This document shows, piece by piece, positions 8,472-16,981 of a stretch of DNA of 50,605 nt; the first letter of the stretch is position 1, and every line of letters starts with the position of its first letter. The notes under the pieces were generated by a model. It was not told the DNA's origin. It was given only the letters and a program-made list of their open reading frames with translations, and ran no database searches. The stretch is taken from positions 1-50,605 of the forward strand of contig NZ_LNZB01000048.1 of the NCBI RefSeq assembly GCF_001468085.1, written 5' to 3'. A program made the position numbers and the translations under genes. The DNA comes from Legionella waltersii. Its GTDB lineage: Bacteria > Pseudomonadota > Gammaproteobacteria > Legionellales > Legionellaceae.

Positions 8472-10805
8472 ATGAACATGTTCGAAACCATTAAAAACCT
8501 GGTGACAAAAATACTGCAAGAGGCCTATGTTGTTATGCAATTAGAGTCCTTTTGGCTGCCGGATACCGAAAGTATTGGAAAGGAGAAAAAAGACCAGATA
8601 ACCAAGCTATTGCAAGAGGCTTCGTCATTGTTGAAAGAGGAGCGTATTCCGCCGTATGATTGCGCCAGCCTGAAACAGCGAATACTTGAGCTGGAGTTGC
8701 AAGGCGAGGTGGAGTATCTAACAAAGCTTCTAGAAGCACCAGAGCATTTTGCCAAAAAATTCCTAAAACGTTGCCGAGATCGAGCAGAGGATGACACCTA
8801 CAGTCTTGGATTTCATCAAGAGCCCCTGAGTGTAACCAATCGTTTGTATTGGCAGATAGCCAAAGTATGTTTTGCCCCTTCGACGATGCAAGAGATGTTG
8901 TCGATTCTGCTTCCTACTGTTCGACATCGAGTGGCGATAACATTATCGGATTATGTCACTAAACAAGAAATGAGGGAGAATAGACATCAACCCGAAATCA
9001 AGCTGGAAGAAGGGCTTGCCAGTCTGACCCAAAAGCCAGTGCACTCGGAGCTTGCGCATTACGTGATTGCAGAAGACTGTCTTTTGGACCTGCGAGATAT
9101 CATTCATTTCCCATTGGGAACGCATAGTCTCTTGCGCAAAAGCTTATTGGACGCCTCAACGTCCTCAGCGAATCCGTTAGTAAGTCTTGATCAGTTAGTA
9201 CAGTCATTGTTTGTGCACAATGAGTTCTTTCGAGGCTTGCAAGAAGACCTGGATTATTATGATAACAATGGCATTACCCCTAAGCGTGCTGTAGAACAAC
9301 TGATCCAAGGTTTGCTTGTAGGCGGTGAGCATATGACGGGACGTGAGTATGCCAATGCTACAGCAACCCTTGCTGTTCAACGATTTATCGAGTACCTAGA
9401 GGGCCTTCCTGAAAAGGTGCAACAAGATTTAAGAGAAAGCGCAGGAAACACTTATAGTCTTGACGAAGTGATTAAGACACAACTTATCAAAGGTACCTGC
9501 GTTGAAACAGCGGCAGGACATTTAAACAAGATACTGGAGGCTCAAAAAACAAATCCCTTGTGGACTAAGCCTATCGCCATTAGTCCCATTGAGTTAAAGA
9601 AACTGCACGATAAATACAACAAGAATTCAGAAGCAATACCTACAGGAAAAGAAGATTGCACACTGCTAGATCTCCCAGAACAGTTGCTTAATCAAGCCCT
9701 TCAAGGCATTTGCCCTAGATCTGATAGTGAACTGGCCCTTTTGTTCCTCAATTTCCCCATTCAATGGTATGGCCTGCTGCTAAGACACCTGATGCCCCAA
9801 AAGCCTCTGGCTGTGCTAACCCAATACATTCTTCGACAAGGATATTTTAGTCCAGAACAACGACAGGCTTTGGGGAAAGCGATATTGAAACAGCTTCAAA
9901 AGCGTGATGCTGCGAATGACGGACAAGCGATTTTTAACTGGGCGCTATCCACCCATGACGAGGGTATCATCGAGCAAGCATTGGAGAGGATTTTTCTGAA
10001 TGAATTGTGCAGAGACCGATTTTATGGCCAACCTCATTGGCATAGGCTGATCATAGAGTGTCCACTTTTCTTGAAATCAGTTTTCAGGCGATTGCCTTCC
10101 GACTGGATTGAAAGGATGTTTAAACAGAAAAAAGAGGGATACAACGCATTAATGCTCGCAGCACTTCACCAACCTGACGCCATTTCTGGCTTATTGACTG
10201 TCATAGACAAATTCCCCCAAAGTTCGCAAGAGGATATTTTCAAAGAGACAACTTGCTTGGGACTTAATAATCTGATGATAGCAGCCATGTGCAATCCCAA
10301 CTTCATTATTTCTCACTTCCTTGATGTTATAGAATCATTACTTCTGGTCCCCCAGAACATTTTTTGCAAACAAATAGACGCTGGGCCTTATAACTCGCTG
10401 ATGATAGCAGTCCTATTTCAGCCTAAAGCCGTTGATGCTTTATTGAAATTCATTGAAACATTGCCCAAAGAAACTCAAGAAATCATTTTTAAACAGACGG
10501 ACAATTTGGGGGGTAACGTACTGATGTTAGCCATGAAATATCAGCCTAAGTCTATTCCTCCATTGCTCATAGCCTTTAAAAGATTGCCCAAAGAAACTCT
10601 TGAGATTATTTTCACGCAACAAGATGAAGAAGGTAAGACGGTGATGGACTATTTGAGTCATCAGCCTCAGTTTCAACAGCAGATTTTAGAGCTGTTGCCC
10701 AATAAAGTAACGTATAATGCACGGTTTTTTAGTGACCAAAGTTCGTCTGAAACCAGACGAGAAGAGTCATCCAAGGAGGAATCGAATTATTGTACCATCG
10801 TATAA
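8005..10805. repeat. right arm of the long imperfect inverted repeat
   Basis: This arm matches 841-3665 in reverse complement. It covers the leader and the full paralogue B gene, and similarity ends at the stop codon. The arm differs from its partner by many substitutions, by an insertion in the leader, and by loss of one ~41-codon repeat unit inside the coding region. Confidence 0.85.
8472..10805 (+). CDS. ankyrin-like repeat protein with C-terminal CaaX box CTIV (paralogue B)
   Basis: 777 residues, paralogous along its full length to 841-3288. The N-terminal ~530 residues are the most similar part (for example GLASLTQKPVHSELAHYVIA is shared). The solenoid has about four NALMLA-type repeats instead of five, which accounts for most of the 38-residue length difference. 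The C-terminus is again Cys-Thr-Ile-Val, so the CaaX box is preserved while the middle has diverged. This suggests selection for prenylation. The start ATGAACATG follows GAAAGAGTA, as in the sister gene. Predicted Dot/Icm effector that anchors in host membranes after lipid addition. The solenoid would bind a host partner, and the two copies may bind different ones. Confidence 0.82.
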   Translation: MNMFETIKNLVTKILQEAYVVMQLESFWLPDTESIGKEKKDQITKLLQEASSLLKEERIPPYDCASLKQRILELELQGEVEYLTKLLEAPEHFAKKFLKRCRDRAEDDTYSLGFHQEPLSVTNRLYWQIAKVCFAPSTMQEMLSILLPTVRHRVAITLSDYVTKQEMRENRHQPEIKLEEGLASLTQKPVHSELAHYVIAEDCLLDLRDIIHFPLGTHSLLRKSLLDASTSSANPLVSLDQLVQSLFVHNEFFRGLQEDLDYYDNNGITPKRAVEQLIQGLLVGGEHMTGREYANATATLAVQRFIEYLEGLPEKVQQDLRESAGNTYSLDEVIKTQLIKGTCVETAAGHLNKILEAQKTNPLWTKPIAISPIELKKLHDKYNKNSEAIPTGKEDCTLLDLPEQLLNQALQGICPRSDSELALLFLNFPIQWYGLLLRHLMPQKPLAVLTQYILRQGYFSPEQRQALGKAILKQLQKRDAANDGQAIFNWALSTHDEGIIEQALERIFLNELCRDRFYGQPHWHRLIIECPLFLKSVFRRLPSDWIERMFKQKKEGYNALMLAALHQPDAISGLLTVIDKFPQSSQEDIFKETTCLGLNNLMIAAMCNPNFIISHFLDVIESLLLVPQNIFCKQIDAGPYNSLMIAVLFQPKAVDALLKFIETLPKETQEIIFKQTDNLGGNVLMLAMKYQPKSIPPLLIAFKRLPKETLEIIFTQQDEEGKTVMDYLSHQPQFQQQILELLPNKVTYNARFFSDQSSSETRREESSKEESNYCTIV

Positions 10806-10968
10806 TGCGAAACAGGAAAGAATCGCATCATACATTAAGGGCTTTAAAAGTCTACTGTTACAAAAACTTAAGCAAGTAGAAAACAAAGCTCAGGCCCCAT
10901 TTTTGTGTCTTAAAATCCGATGGATTACTTAGTGGTGTATTGCTATGCTCCTCTTGTTTATCGATGTC

Positions 10969-12138
10969 TTAGGAAGCACATAGAACTAAGCCTTGCTTTA
11001 TCTGTTTTAAACCCTGTGCTACTTTTTCTTTACTCAAGGCGTAACAAAATCGTAACACATGTTGCCCTTTATCCGGATTCACATAAAAAGAGCGCCCAGG
11101 AACCACGGCTACTTTTGCTTGCTCTAGTAACATGCGTGTCATGATGGCATCGTCTTTAACGCCCATGCTTGAAAAATCAGCCATAATGTAATAGGCCCCC
11201 TGAGGTACAGTGACTTCAAAACCGATTTCGCGTAATTCACGAACAGTATAGTCACGTTTTTCCAAATAGCTTTGACACATGGTTTGATAATAACTTTCCT
11301 GCAGTTTGAAAGCATCGATTGCCGCATGTTGTAGCGGTGTCGATGGGCACACGTACAATAAATCTTGAACCAAAGCCATTTTTGCAATGACATGTGCTGG
11401 ACCACTGGCATAGCCTAAACGCCATCCTGTCATATTGTATGTCTTTGAAAATCCTGAAATCGTGATAGTGCGATCTTTAAAATTCTTTAAACCAGCAAAA
11501 GAGATATGGTTGTAACCAGGATAAGTAATGTATTCATAAATTTCATCAGTGATAACAGCCAAGTCATATTGCTCTGCAATTGCTCCGATTGCCAATAATT
11601 CATGTTCAGAAAAAACTTTGCCACACGGATTGCAAGGGGTGCAAATGATAATGGCGCGGGTTTTAGGGGTAATCGCTTTTTCTAGATCATCGATTTGAAA
11701 GCTGAGATCCTGTAAATGAATAGGTACCGATTTAACGTTAACTTGATACAGCTCCAAAATACTTTTGTGGTAACCGTAGAAAGGTTCAAACAAAATAACT
11801 TCATCCCCTGGATTAAATAAAGACATGGTTGCACAAACAAATGCGCCAGTAGAGCCATGCGTGACTACGATTTCTGTTTCTGCATGAACTGGGATTTTAT
11901 TAAAGGTTTGAATTTTATTGGCAATTGCCTGACGTAAATTGAATACTCCTTCACAAGCAGAATACACGTTTTTTTCCTGTTCAATCGCATTTACAGCAGC
12001 TTGCTTGATTATCTCGGGTGTTGGTATATCACAAATCCCCTGACCTAAATTAATGCCGCCAATTTTTCCACATTCTGTACTTGCAGCACGAATACCAGAT
12101 TGACATAAGTGTTCACTTGCTTGACTTGTTTTTAACAT
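10969..12138 (-). CDS. PLP-dependent class I/II aminotransferase
   Basis: 389 residues, the usual length for fold-type I aminotransferases, cytosolic. Visible motifs: NLGQGICDIPTP near residue 30, TPCNPCGK with Asn170, ITDEIYEY with Asp198 (contacts the pyridine nitrogen of PLP), SGFSKTYNMTGWRLGY with the Schiff-base Lys232, and HVLRFCYA near residue 367 with the substrate-carboxylate Arg. It transfers an amino group between an amino acid and a 2-oxo acid. The pattern is closest to the aspartate / kynurenine / methionine aminotransferase group, and I cannot fix the substrate. AGGGA lies nine bases before the ATG. It appears monocistronic. Confidence 0.92.
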   Translation of the reverse strand: MLKTSQASEHLCQSGIRAASTECGKIGGINLGQGICDIPTPEIIKQAAVNAIEQEKNVYSACEGVFNLRQAIANKIQTFNKIPVHAETEIVVTHGSTGAFVCATMSLFNPGDEVILFEPFYGYHKSILELYQVNVKSVPIHLQDLSFQIDDLEKAITPKTRAIIICTPCNPCGKVFSEHELLAIGAIAEQYDLAVITDEIYEYITYPGYNHISFAGLKNFKDRTITISGFSKTYNMTGWRLGYASGPAHVIAKMALVQDLLYVCPSTPLQHAAIDAFKLQESYYQTMCQSYLEKRDYTVRELREIGFEVTVPQGAYYIMADFSSMGVKDDAIMTRMLLEQAKVAVVPGRSFYVNPDKGQHVLRFCYALSKEKVAQGLKQIKQGLVLCAS

Positions 12139-12525
12139 ATTGTTAGTCCCTGTTTGGTTCTTTGTACTGCAGATACGAAAAAAATCACTGCTTCGTTACC
12201 ACGAGCTGACTCCCAGGTAATATCCTATTTAGAACATGCATGGTAACCGTTTGTTTTGCTACAGTTATAAACTCATAACAAGGACCTTGCAATCCCTCTC
12301 GATGAACTAATTTGAGCAACTGGATGTATTGGCAGTGATTTCCAGTGTGGGAATTGATCGGAAATCAATTTTTGGACTAAATGTGTATCAATGTTTACTT
12401 TATCCATCAGAGTATCAATAGCAAGCTGGGGGTATTTTGACTCAAGCTACCAGGATGATCAATCTTGATTTTAAAGCTCATTATAAGATATGTTGCCAGA
12501 GATTTTTAATGAGAGGGAGTAAAAA
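12139..12525. other. 387-base gap with an APH-like gene remnant
   Basis: Apart from the remnant at 12273-12407, I see no gene. A good ribosome-binding site (GAGAGGGAG) directly precedes the next start at 12526. The divergent promoters of the aminotransferase and of that gene should lie here. Confidence 0.5.
12273..12407 (-). pseudogene. 5' remnant of an APH-family phosphotransferase gene
   Basis: A 44-codon frame begins MDKVNIDTHLVQKLISDQFP and continues with HWKSLPIHPVA. This matches the start of the aminoglycoside phosphotransferase (APH, PF01636) family, whose members typically open with a helix ending ...AQFPQW..LP(V/I)RPV. After this point the frame turns into unrelated residues and stops, and the glycine-rich loop and the kinase body are missing. 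I read it as a decayed gene. The assignment rests on about 30 residues. Confidence 0.5.
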
Positions 12526-13086
12526 ATGGGTGGTTTTCCAAATCGATTTATAAGCACACCTTACTACGATGAGAAGGGTACATTGAAGGGAATTTATTGT
12601 TATCCTGAGAATGAAAAACTAAAGTATGAGTTAAACATAGCCCACGTGGATCTTAAATTGGAACTTCATCCTAACCCAATCATTCAGATTGATGTTCCTG
12701 TTCTTGATGATAAAGCCTTAAGTGCAATCGTTGATGTTTTGGAAGAGTTTCATTTAAGAGGGAATCAACACCATCGAGCAGAGCGTGCTCAAATTATCTC
12801 AGGTCTACAGGGATTGGTTATAGATACGTCATCCATGCAGCTGAAAAAAGAGAAATGCAATGAAATACTGAATGGTTTTTTTAAGGCATTTTTTAAATTG
12901 GTGGATGTTGATAAAACCTCAGTTGAAGAGTTAAGAGATGCTTTGACAGAGTTTGGTTATTTTCTCTCTGAGAACATTCAAAAATCAGAGGTCCATAAAT
13001 TGTCTCTGTATGCTCATTTGGTCCAAAGAGAGGATGCTCCTTCCCTGTCGCCTCTGAGTGGTAATCTGTCTCCCAAGGTGCTCTAA
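12526..13086 (+). CDS. hypothetical protein, 186 residues
   Basis: A soluble protein that I do not recognise. The N-terminal 60 residues look beta-rich (YYDEKGTLKGIYCYPENEKL then DLKLELHPNPIIQIDVPVL). The remainder is helical (ALSAIVDVLEEFHLRG, CNEILNGFFKAFFKLVDV). The C-terminus is Ser/Pro-rich and polar (SLSPLSGNLSPKVL). A strong Shine-Dalgarno sequence, GAGGGAG, six bases before ATG fixes the start. No operon partner is seen: the next intact gene on this strand is 470 bases away. An effector is possible from the neighbourhood but unsupported. Confidence 0.7.
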   Translation: MGGFPNRFISTPYYDEKGTLKGIYCYPENEKLKYELNIAHVDLKLELHPNPIIQIDVPVLDDKALSAIVDVLEEFHLRGNQHHRAERAQIISGLQGLVIDTSSMQLKKEKCNEILNGFFKAFFKLVDVDKTSVEELRDALTEFGYFLSENIQKSEVHKLSLYAHLVQREDAPSLSPLSGNLSPKVL

Positions 13087-13557
13087 TGCATTAGAGTATC
13101 CTGGAGTTTATTATGCAAACCAATACAAGCTTTTTACAAAGTATTCCAGATGAGGTGGTGTGGAAGTCTTTAGCAAATCTTGTAGCGCGTTGAAAGTGAT
13201 TTTATAGTGTGTCTAATGAAAAACTGTGATCGATTTCAATGAGAGAATATAGGGGACATATAAATAACCCTTAATGGATATTACAGAAAAAAGGTATAAA
13301 GAGTGACTGAATCCTGACCCGGCTTATTCCAGGAAAAGCCAAAAGTTCGGCAGAACAGTGAGTGAAAAAAGAATGGGGTTTGCTGTATCCAAGGGTAAAA
13401 ACTTTATAAAGAAAGTAAATTCACCCATGTTTAGGTATCAGCAAGATAGATCATTGAGTTCATCATTCTTATCGACTATTTTAGAAATAGTCATCAGATA
13501 GAGCTAAAATGAATTAGAACTCTGAGGAGCTTGTTCGGGAGATGCTTTTTGGAAACG
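13087..13557. other. 471-base gap with a 26-codon frame
   Basis: Contains the short frame at 13113-13193 and otherwise stop-rich sequence on both strands. The remnant suggests that a longer gene once stood here. Confidence 0.45.
13113..13193 (+). pseudogene. possible truncated start of an F-box-like protein gene
   Basis: A 26-codon frame from an ATG with GGAG seven bases upstream. It reads SFLQSIPDEVVWKSLANLV and then meets a stop. The pattern LPxEvvxxILxxL is how F-box domains begin, and Legionella species carry F-box effectors. With only about 15 informative residues this is a weak hint. It could equally be a small unrelated peptide or chance. Confidence 0.25.
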
Positions 13558-14190
13558 ATGGTTGTTACTGGGATAAGTCGTGGTATTGGTTTTGCTATTG
13601 CAAAATTATTTTTACAAAAAGGATGGCGAGTTTTTGGAACTTCCACCAATGGACATAAACCCTTAGAGCATAAGAATCTACATGTTTATGCGATGGATTT
13701 GTCTGATTCAAATCAGATTCACTTTGTTGCTCAACAACTTCCTGAAGTCACTCTGTTAATTAATAACGCAGCGATTTTATTAGAAGCTTGGGGTGAAACA
13801 ACCATTAATATGGATCAATTAAAACATACCTTCTCAGTCAACGTCTTCGGAACGATAGAGTTTACTGAGCTTTGTTTTCCGAAATTAAAAAAAGACGGCC
13901 AAATCATCACTATGTCTTCAGGATGGGGAACCTTCAGTTCTAATGATTCAGCCGCTCAACCGCATTATAAAATGTCAAAAGCATGCCTTAACATGTACAC
14001 AATGCTCCTTGCAGAAAGGTTTCCTCATATAACGGTTTCAGCTTTTGATCCAGGATGGGTAAAAACGGATATGGGCTCTGACGATGCGCCCACTCTCCCA
14101 TCAGAAACGGCTAAAGAGATATATGATTTAGTCATCCGAAAAAAGAGGAGTGGGTGTTTATGGCATAGGAATTACATTCGAGAGTGGTGA
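13558..14190 (+). CDS. short-chain dehydrogenase/reductase (SDR)
   Basis: A cytosolic NAD(P)-dependent oxidoreductase of the classical SDR fold. Seen: the nucleotide-binding motif TGISRGIG at the N-terminus, LLINNAAIL (NNAG-type motif), MSSGWGTFSS with the catalytic Ser, and YKMSKACLN with the catalytic Tyr-x-x-x-Lys. The product ends WHRNYIREW, and many SDRs end in a similar SGxFW...REW, so the C-terminus is complete. The ATG at 13558 makes the first strand start at once. A TTG at 13531 would add nine residues, but its upstream GAGGAG lies only one base away. The substrate is unknown. Confidence 0.85.
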   Translation: MVVTGISRGIGFAIAKLFLQKGWRVFGTSTNGHKPLEHKNLHVYAMDLSDSNQIHFVAQQLPEVTLLINNAAILLEAWGETTINMDQLKHTFSVNVFGTIEFTELCFPKLKKDGQIITMSSGWGTFSSNDSAAQPHYKMSKACLNMYTMLLAERFPHITVSAFDPGWVKTDMGSDDAPTLPSETAKEIYDLVIRKKRSGCLWHRNYIREW

Positions 14191-14225
14191 TTATCCGCTT
14201 TCTCAGGGTCGGCAAGGCAAGGAAT

Positions 14226-14254
14226 GGGGACGGACCCCACTGGGGTCCGTCCCC
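14226..14254. repeat. 29-bp perfect palindrome (REP-like), copy 1
   Basis: GGGGACGGACCCC, loop ACT, then the exact reverse complement of the stem. Identical stems occur at 37544-37572 and 41124-41152. It is 36 bases downstream of the SDR stop and may act as a transcription barrier. A half-copy (AGGGTCTGTCCCCT) follows at about 14262-14275. Confidence 0.85.
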
Positions 14255-14460
14255 AAGTCTCAGGGTCTGTCCCCTAGCCTCATTTAACAGGTAGATACAA
14301 GTCCAATGTGTCTCCTGTATGGAACTATAGGCAATGGAGAGTTGAACCCTTGGGGAAAACGTTCCAATCTACTTGTTAGCCACAGCTTTTTTCATAATCG
14401 CTTTTAATGATAAGCTTCTGATTATAAAATAAATTATTTTTACAGTGTTAAGGGTAATTG

Positions 14461-14901
14461 ATGAACTATTTACATACCATGGTTAGAGTTTCAAATTTAG
14501 AACAATCATTGGATTTTTATTGCAATAAATTGGGGTTAGTAGAAGTCAAACGCACTGAAAATGAGAAAGGTCGTTTTACACTTGTATTCTTGGCAGCCCC
14601 AGAAGACATGAACCAAGTTAAAAGTTCATCTGCACCAATGATAGAGCTAACTTACAATTGGGATCCAGAGAGCTACACTGGTGGCAGAAACTTTGGGCAT
14701 TTGGCTTTTCAAGTAGACCATATTTATAAAACCTGCCAGCATTTGCAAGATGCTGGAATTACCATTAATAGGCCTCCCAGAGATGGTCACATGGCTTTTA
14801 TAAGATCCCCGGACAATATCTCTATCGAATTGTTGCAAAAAGGGGAGCCTTTGCCTAAAGAGGAGCCTTGGGCATCAGCACCTAATATTGGATCTTGGTG
14901 A
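14461..14901 (+). CDS. gloA: lactoylglutathione lyase (glyoxalase I)
   Basis: 146 residues, cytosolic, VOC superfamily. It converts the hemithioacetal of methylglyoxal and glutathione to S-lactoylglutathione. The four metal ligands align with E. coli GloA: His5 (YLHTMVRV), Glu62 (MIELTYNW), His80 (FGHLAFQV) and Glu123 (ISIELLQKG). The start is the ATG at 14461 with AAGGG seven bases upstream. The TTG just before it would add one residue but has poorer spacing. It extends beyond E. coli GloA by a short tail ending NIGSW. Flanked by repeats on both sides, with no operon partner. Confidence 0.95.
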   Translation: MNYLHTMVRVSNLEQSLDFYCNKLGLVEVKRTENEKGRFTLVFLAAPEDMNQVKSSSAPMIELTYNWDPESYTGGRNFGHLAFQVDHIYKTCQHLQDAGITINRPPRDGHMAFIRSPDNISIELLQKGEPLPKEEPWASAPNIGSW

Positions 14902-15404
14902 GTGATAGCAAGATAGGAGGTTGGATCTCAATCATCTGTTTTTCTGCATCCGCTCCCTCACGGCTGAGGAATCGACTCCTATTATAGTGCTCCCACTAAT
15001 CTCTTCTCTGATTATCAGTAAGCGTAGGTCCTGGGCTTCGCCGAATGGCGCTGCCTTAAGCAGAGTCATTCGTGAAAGCGGATAGTTTCATATCCGCTTG
15101 CTGACGCGCGCGGCTCGGTTCACTCCCTGCTGTGACTAGGTTTTGATTCAGACAACAAAGAAGAAACCGAGCCGCGCGCGTCAGCAAGCGGACCGATGTG
15201 GGCCAAATAGAAGAATCTAATGACACCGCTTAAAGCAGCGCCATTCGGCGAAGCATCCGACCTTGGGTATAAATACCCCTTTTTAAAAATAAGTCGATTC
15301 CTCAGCCCTCACGGTCGCAGCTCGGATTGATGTTGTGATAACTGATGGAGATTCTCCTCAATTAAGATAAGAAAAACTGGAGGCAAAAATGAATTTGTAA
15401 AGCG
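14902..15404. other. gap occupied by a nested inverted-repeat element
   Basis: No intact gene. Most of the gap is the 14962-15307 repeat element, and the decayed EAL fragment begins at 15405. Confidence 0.6.
14962..15307. repeat. triple-nested inverted-repeat element, copy A
   Basis: Three inverted repeats sit one inside another. The outermost pairs GGCTGAGGAATCGACT (14962) with its complement at 15292-15307. The middle pairs 15035-15061 with 15228-15254 (26 of 27 bases, starting GCTTCGCCGAATGGCGC). The inner pairs 15094-15120 with 15165-15191, a perfect 27-bp match that contains GACGCGCGCGGCTCGG. Related copies are at 21640-21845 and at the right window edge. No open reading frame of note lies inside. 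Confidence 0.85.
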
Positions 15405-15536
15405 TTAGGTTTTCAAACCTTCATGAAACAGGGTATGAATTACCTGAGCCGATACAGGTTTCATAAAGTAATATCCTTGTCCAATATCGCATTCAAGCCT
15501 GGTCAGAATATCCCTATGATCCCCCTTCATTGCCAT
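15405..15536 (-). pseudogene. 3' remnant of an EAL-domain (c-di-GMP phosphodiesterase) gene
   Basis: 43 codons read LTRLECDIGQGYYFMKPVSA near the middle and then end normally. The signature ...CD..QGYYF.KP is the last conserved block of EAL domains, which hydrolyse cyclic di-GMP. Everything upstream is missing. The fragment lies in the same frame as, and directly after, the stop codon of the cyclic-nucleotide-binding gene. The MITE-like half-element at 15543-15575 marks the junction. I infer that an EAL gene was truncated at this point. Confidence 0.6.
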
Positions 15537-16742
15537 TTATTGTTGCCTCGACCTTGGGGCTTTTCTGAAGTCCTGTCGGAATAGATTTTTTAGTTGATGA
15601 ACAAGTCTAGTTAATATTGAATGTTCATTCCTTGGACGATACAACTCAAAGGTAACTAATTTTGCAAACCCTTTGGCTCGCATGCTCTCAAGGAACTTGT
15701 AGATGCCCATTAGCCCGATAGACTGCGTTTTTTGTTGTATAGTTTTAATATTTTTTTGTCCATTTATCTCGTTCCAAATTTTAAACTGTTCTTGTGAAAT
15801 GGATACATGCTTTTTGAGCTGTTTATGATACAAGGCCACAAAATGTTTCCTTGAATCGTTCGTCTTGCTTTCAACCACATCGGAAATTGGTTCATAAACC
15901 AACTCTTCTATTCGCGACAATCTCAATAACTCATTTCGTTGTTTATCAAAAGTCATCCATTTTAGCATTTCGTCTTTAGTGATCATAAAACAATCACAAG
16001 TATTATTGGCAATGACCGAGACCATGCAGACTCCGTCTTGCAAATAAGTAGGTTCTCCCAACATAGCAGGCGCTTTCACCGTACGACTCTGTTTTTGGGA
16101 CGAATGATCATCACTATGGATTGACACCTCTCCTGAAATCAGAAAAAAAATAGCTGCAGCTGGATCTCTCTCTCGACAAAGCATCTCTCCTGTTTGAAAC
16201 GTACAACGTCGAACTTTGTGCGCCACTTCCCTAATGTCTGAGTTTGTTAAGCAATGAAGTAAATGCATGCTCTTCATAAAGTTCATTAAAAGGAATTTTT
16301 CATTGACATTTTTCATGGATGAAACCGAGGAATTTGGTCTTGACCGGTTTAAAAAGTCATTAAAATGCAACACATCTATTTTAAGTAAGGTCATGGCTGT
16401 TTTTGCAATAACATCCGCACTTCGAATACCGTTTTCAGTGAAGAATCCAGTAGCATTCAAACTAATACCATCTCCCTCTTTCAATGTGGCAATTGTTAAT
16501 GCACGGTTTTCCTCCTGTACGTTTTCCACAACCGCAGCAATCCCTGAAACGATTAAGTATACCGAATCAATGACATCTCCCTTTTTTACTATCCTTGTTC
16601 CTGGTTCGTAAAATTGCTCTACTGTGATTAATGCTAGTTGATGGATTTCATCCGGATTCAGTAAACTAAACAATGGATATTGCTCGATTAGACTCTCACG
16701 GTCTTTTATCGAAAGGTTTTTTTTATCCATTTCTTCTTCCAT
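15537..16742 (-). CDS. protein with two cyclic-nucleotide-binding domains
   Basis: 401 residues, no membrane segment. Residues ~20-140 form one cNMP-binding-type beta-roll (FYEPGTRIVKKGDVIDSVYL, IVSGIAAVV). Residues ~160-285 form a second (TFQTGEMLCRERDPAAAIFFL, ISGEVSI, AMLGEPTYLQDG). The C-terminal ~110 residues are helical (HVSISQEQFKIWNEINGQKN) and include a winged-helix-like stretch about a regulator's size. The canonical RxA ligand motif is weak in both domains, so ligand binding is not assured. The last ~12 residues (FRKAPRSRQQ) are encoded by a MITE-like half-element, so the original C-terminus was probably different. The start is the ATG at 16742, or the ATG at 16730, which has GGAAGAAG before it. 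Confidence 0.8.
   Translation of the reverse strand: MEEEMDKKNLSIKDRESLIEQYPLFSLLNPDEIHQLALITVEQFYEPGTRIVKKGDVIDSVYLIVSGIAAVVENVQEENRALTIATLKEGDGISLNATGFFTENGIRSADVIAKTAMTLLKIDVLHFNDFLNRSRPNSSVSSMKNVNEKFLLMNFMKSMHLLHCLTNSDIREVAHKVRRCTFQTGEMLCRERDPAAAIFFLISGEVSIHSDDHSSQKQSRTVKAPAMLGEPTYLQDGVCMVSVIANNTCDCFMITKDEMLKWMTFDKQRNELLRLSRIEELVYEPISDVVESKTNDSRKHFVALYHKQLKKHVSISQEQFKIWNEINGQKNIKTIQQKTQSIGLMGIYKFLESMRAKGFAKLVTFELYRPRNEHSILTRLVHQLKNLFRQDFRKAPRSRQQ
15543..15575 (+). repeat. half-copy of the ACTTACG MITE-like element inside a gene's 3' end
   Basis: TTGCCTCGACCTTGGGG...TGAAGTCCTG matches the right half of 33634-33695. It supplies the last codons of the cyclic-nucleotide-binding gene, while the stop itself lies four bases beyond it. 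Confidence 0.6.
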
Positions 16743-16981
16743 ATTGAAATAAACTCTTTAAATGCACTATTAACAATATAGAACATTTATGCGAACAATA
16801 AAAAATCAGAAAAAATCTTGAGCGTACTTTACGTTTAGTGCCTCTAAACTCTTTCATTGAAATTTATTCTTGCGTTCTATAGGGGGTTTTTCATCAGTCC
16901 TGTGCTAAATTGTTGTAATGCTGTTTTGAGGGCATGGACGTTTTTTTCTTCGGTATTAACCGTACAGTACAAGGAGATAGC

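Noticed and set aside
10717..11144. Short plus-strand frames across the end of paralogue B and the aminotransferase
   Set aside because: They overlap two well-supported genes in other frames and have no start signals of their own.
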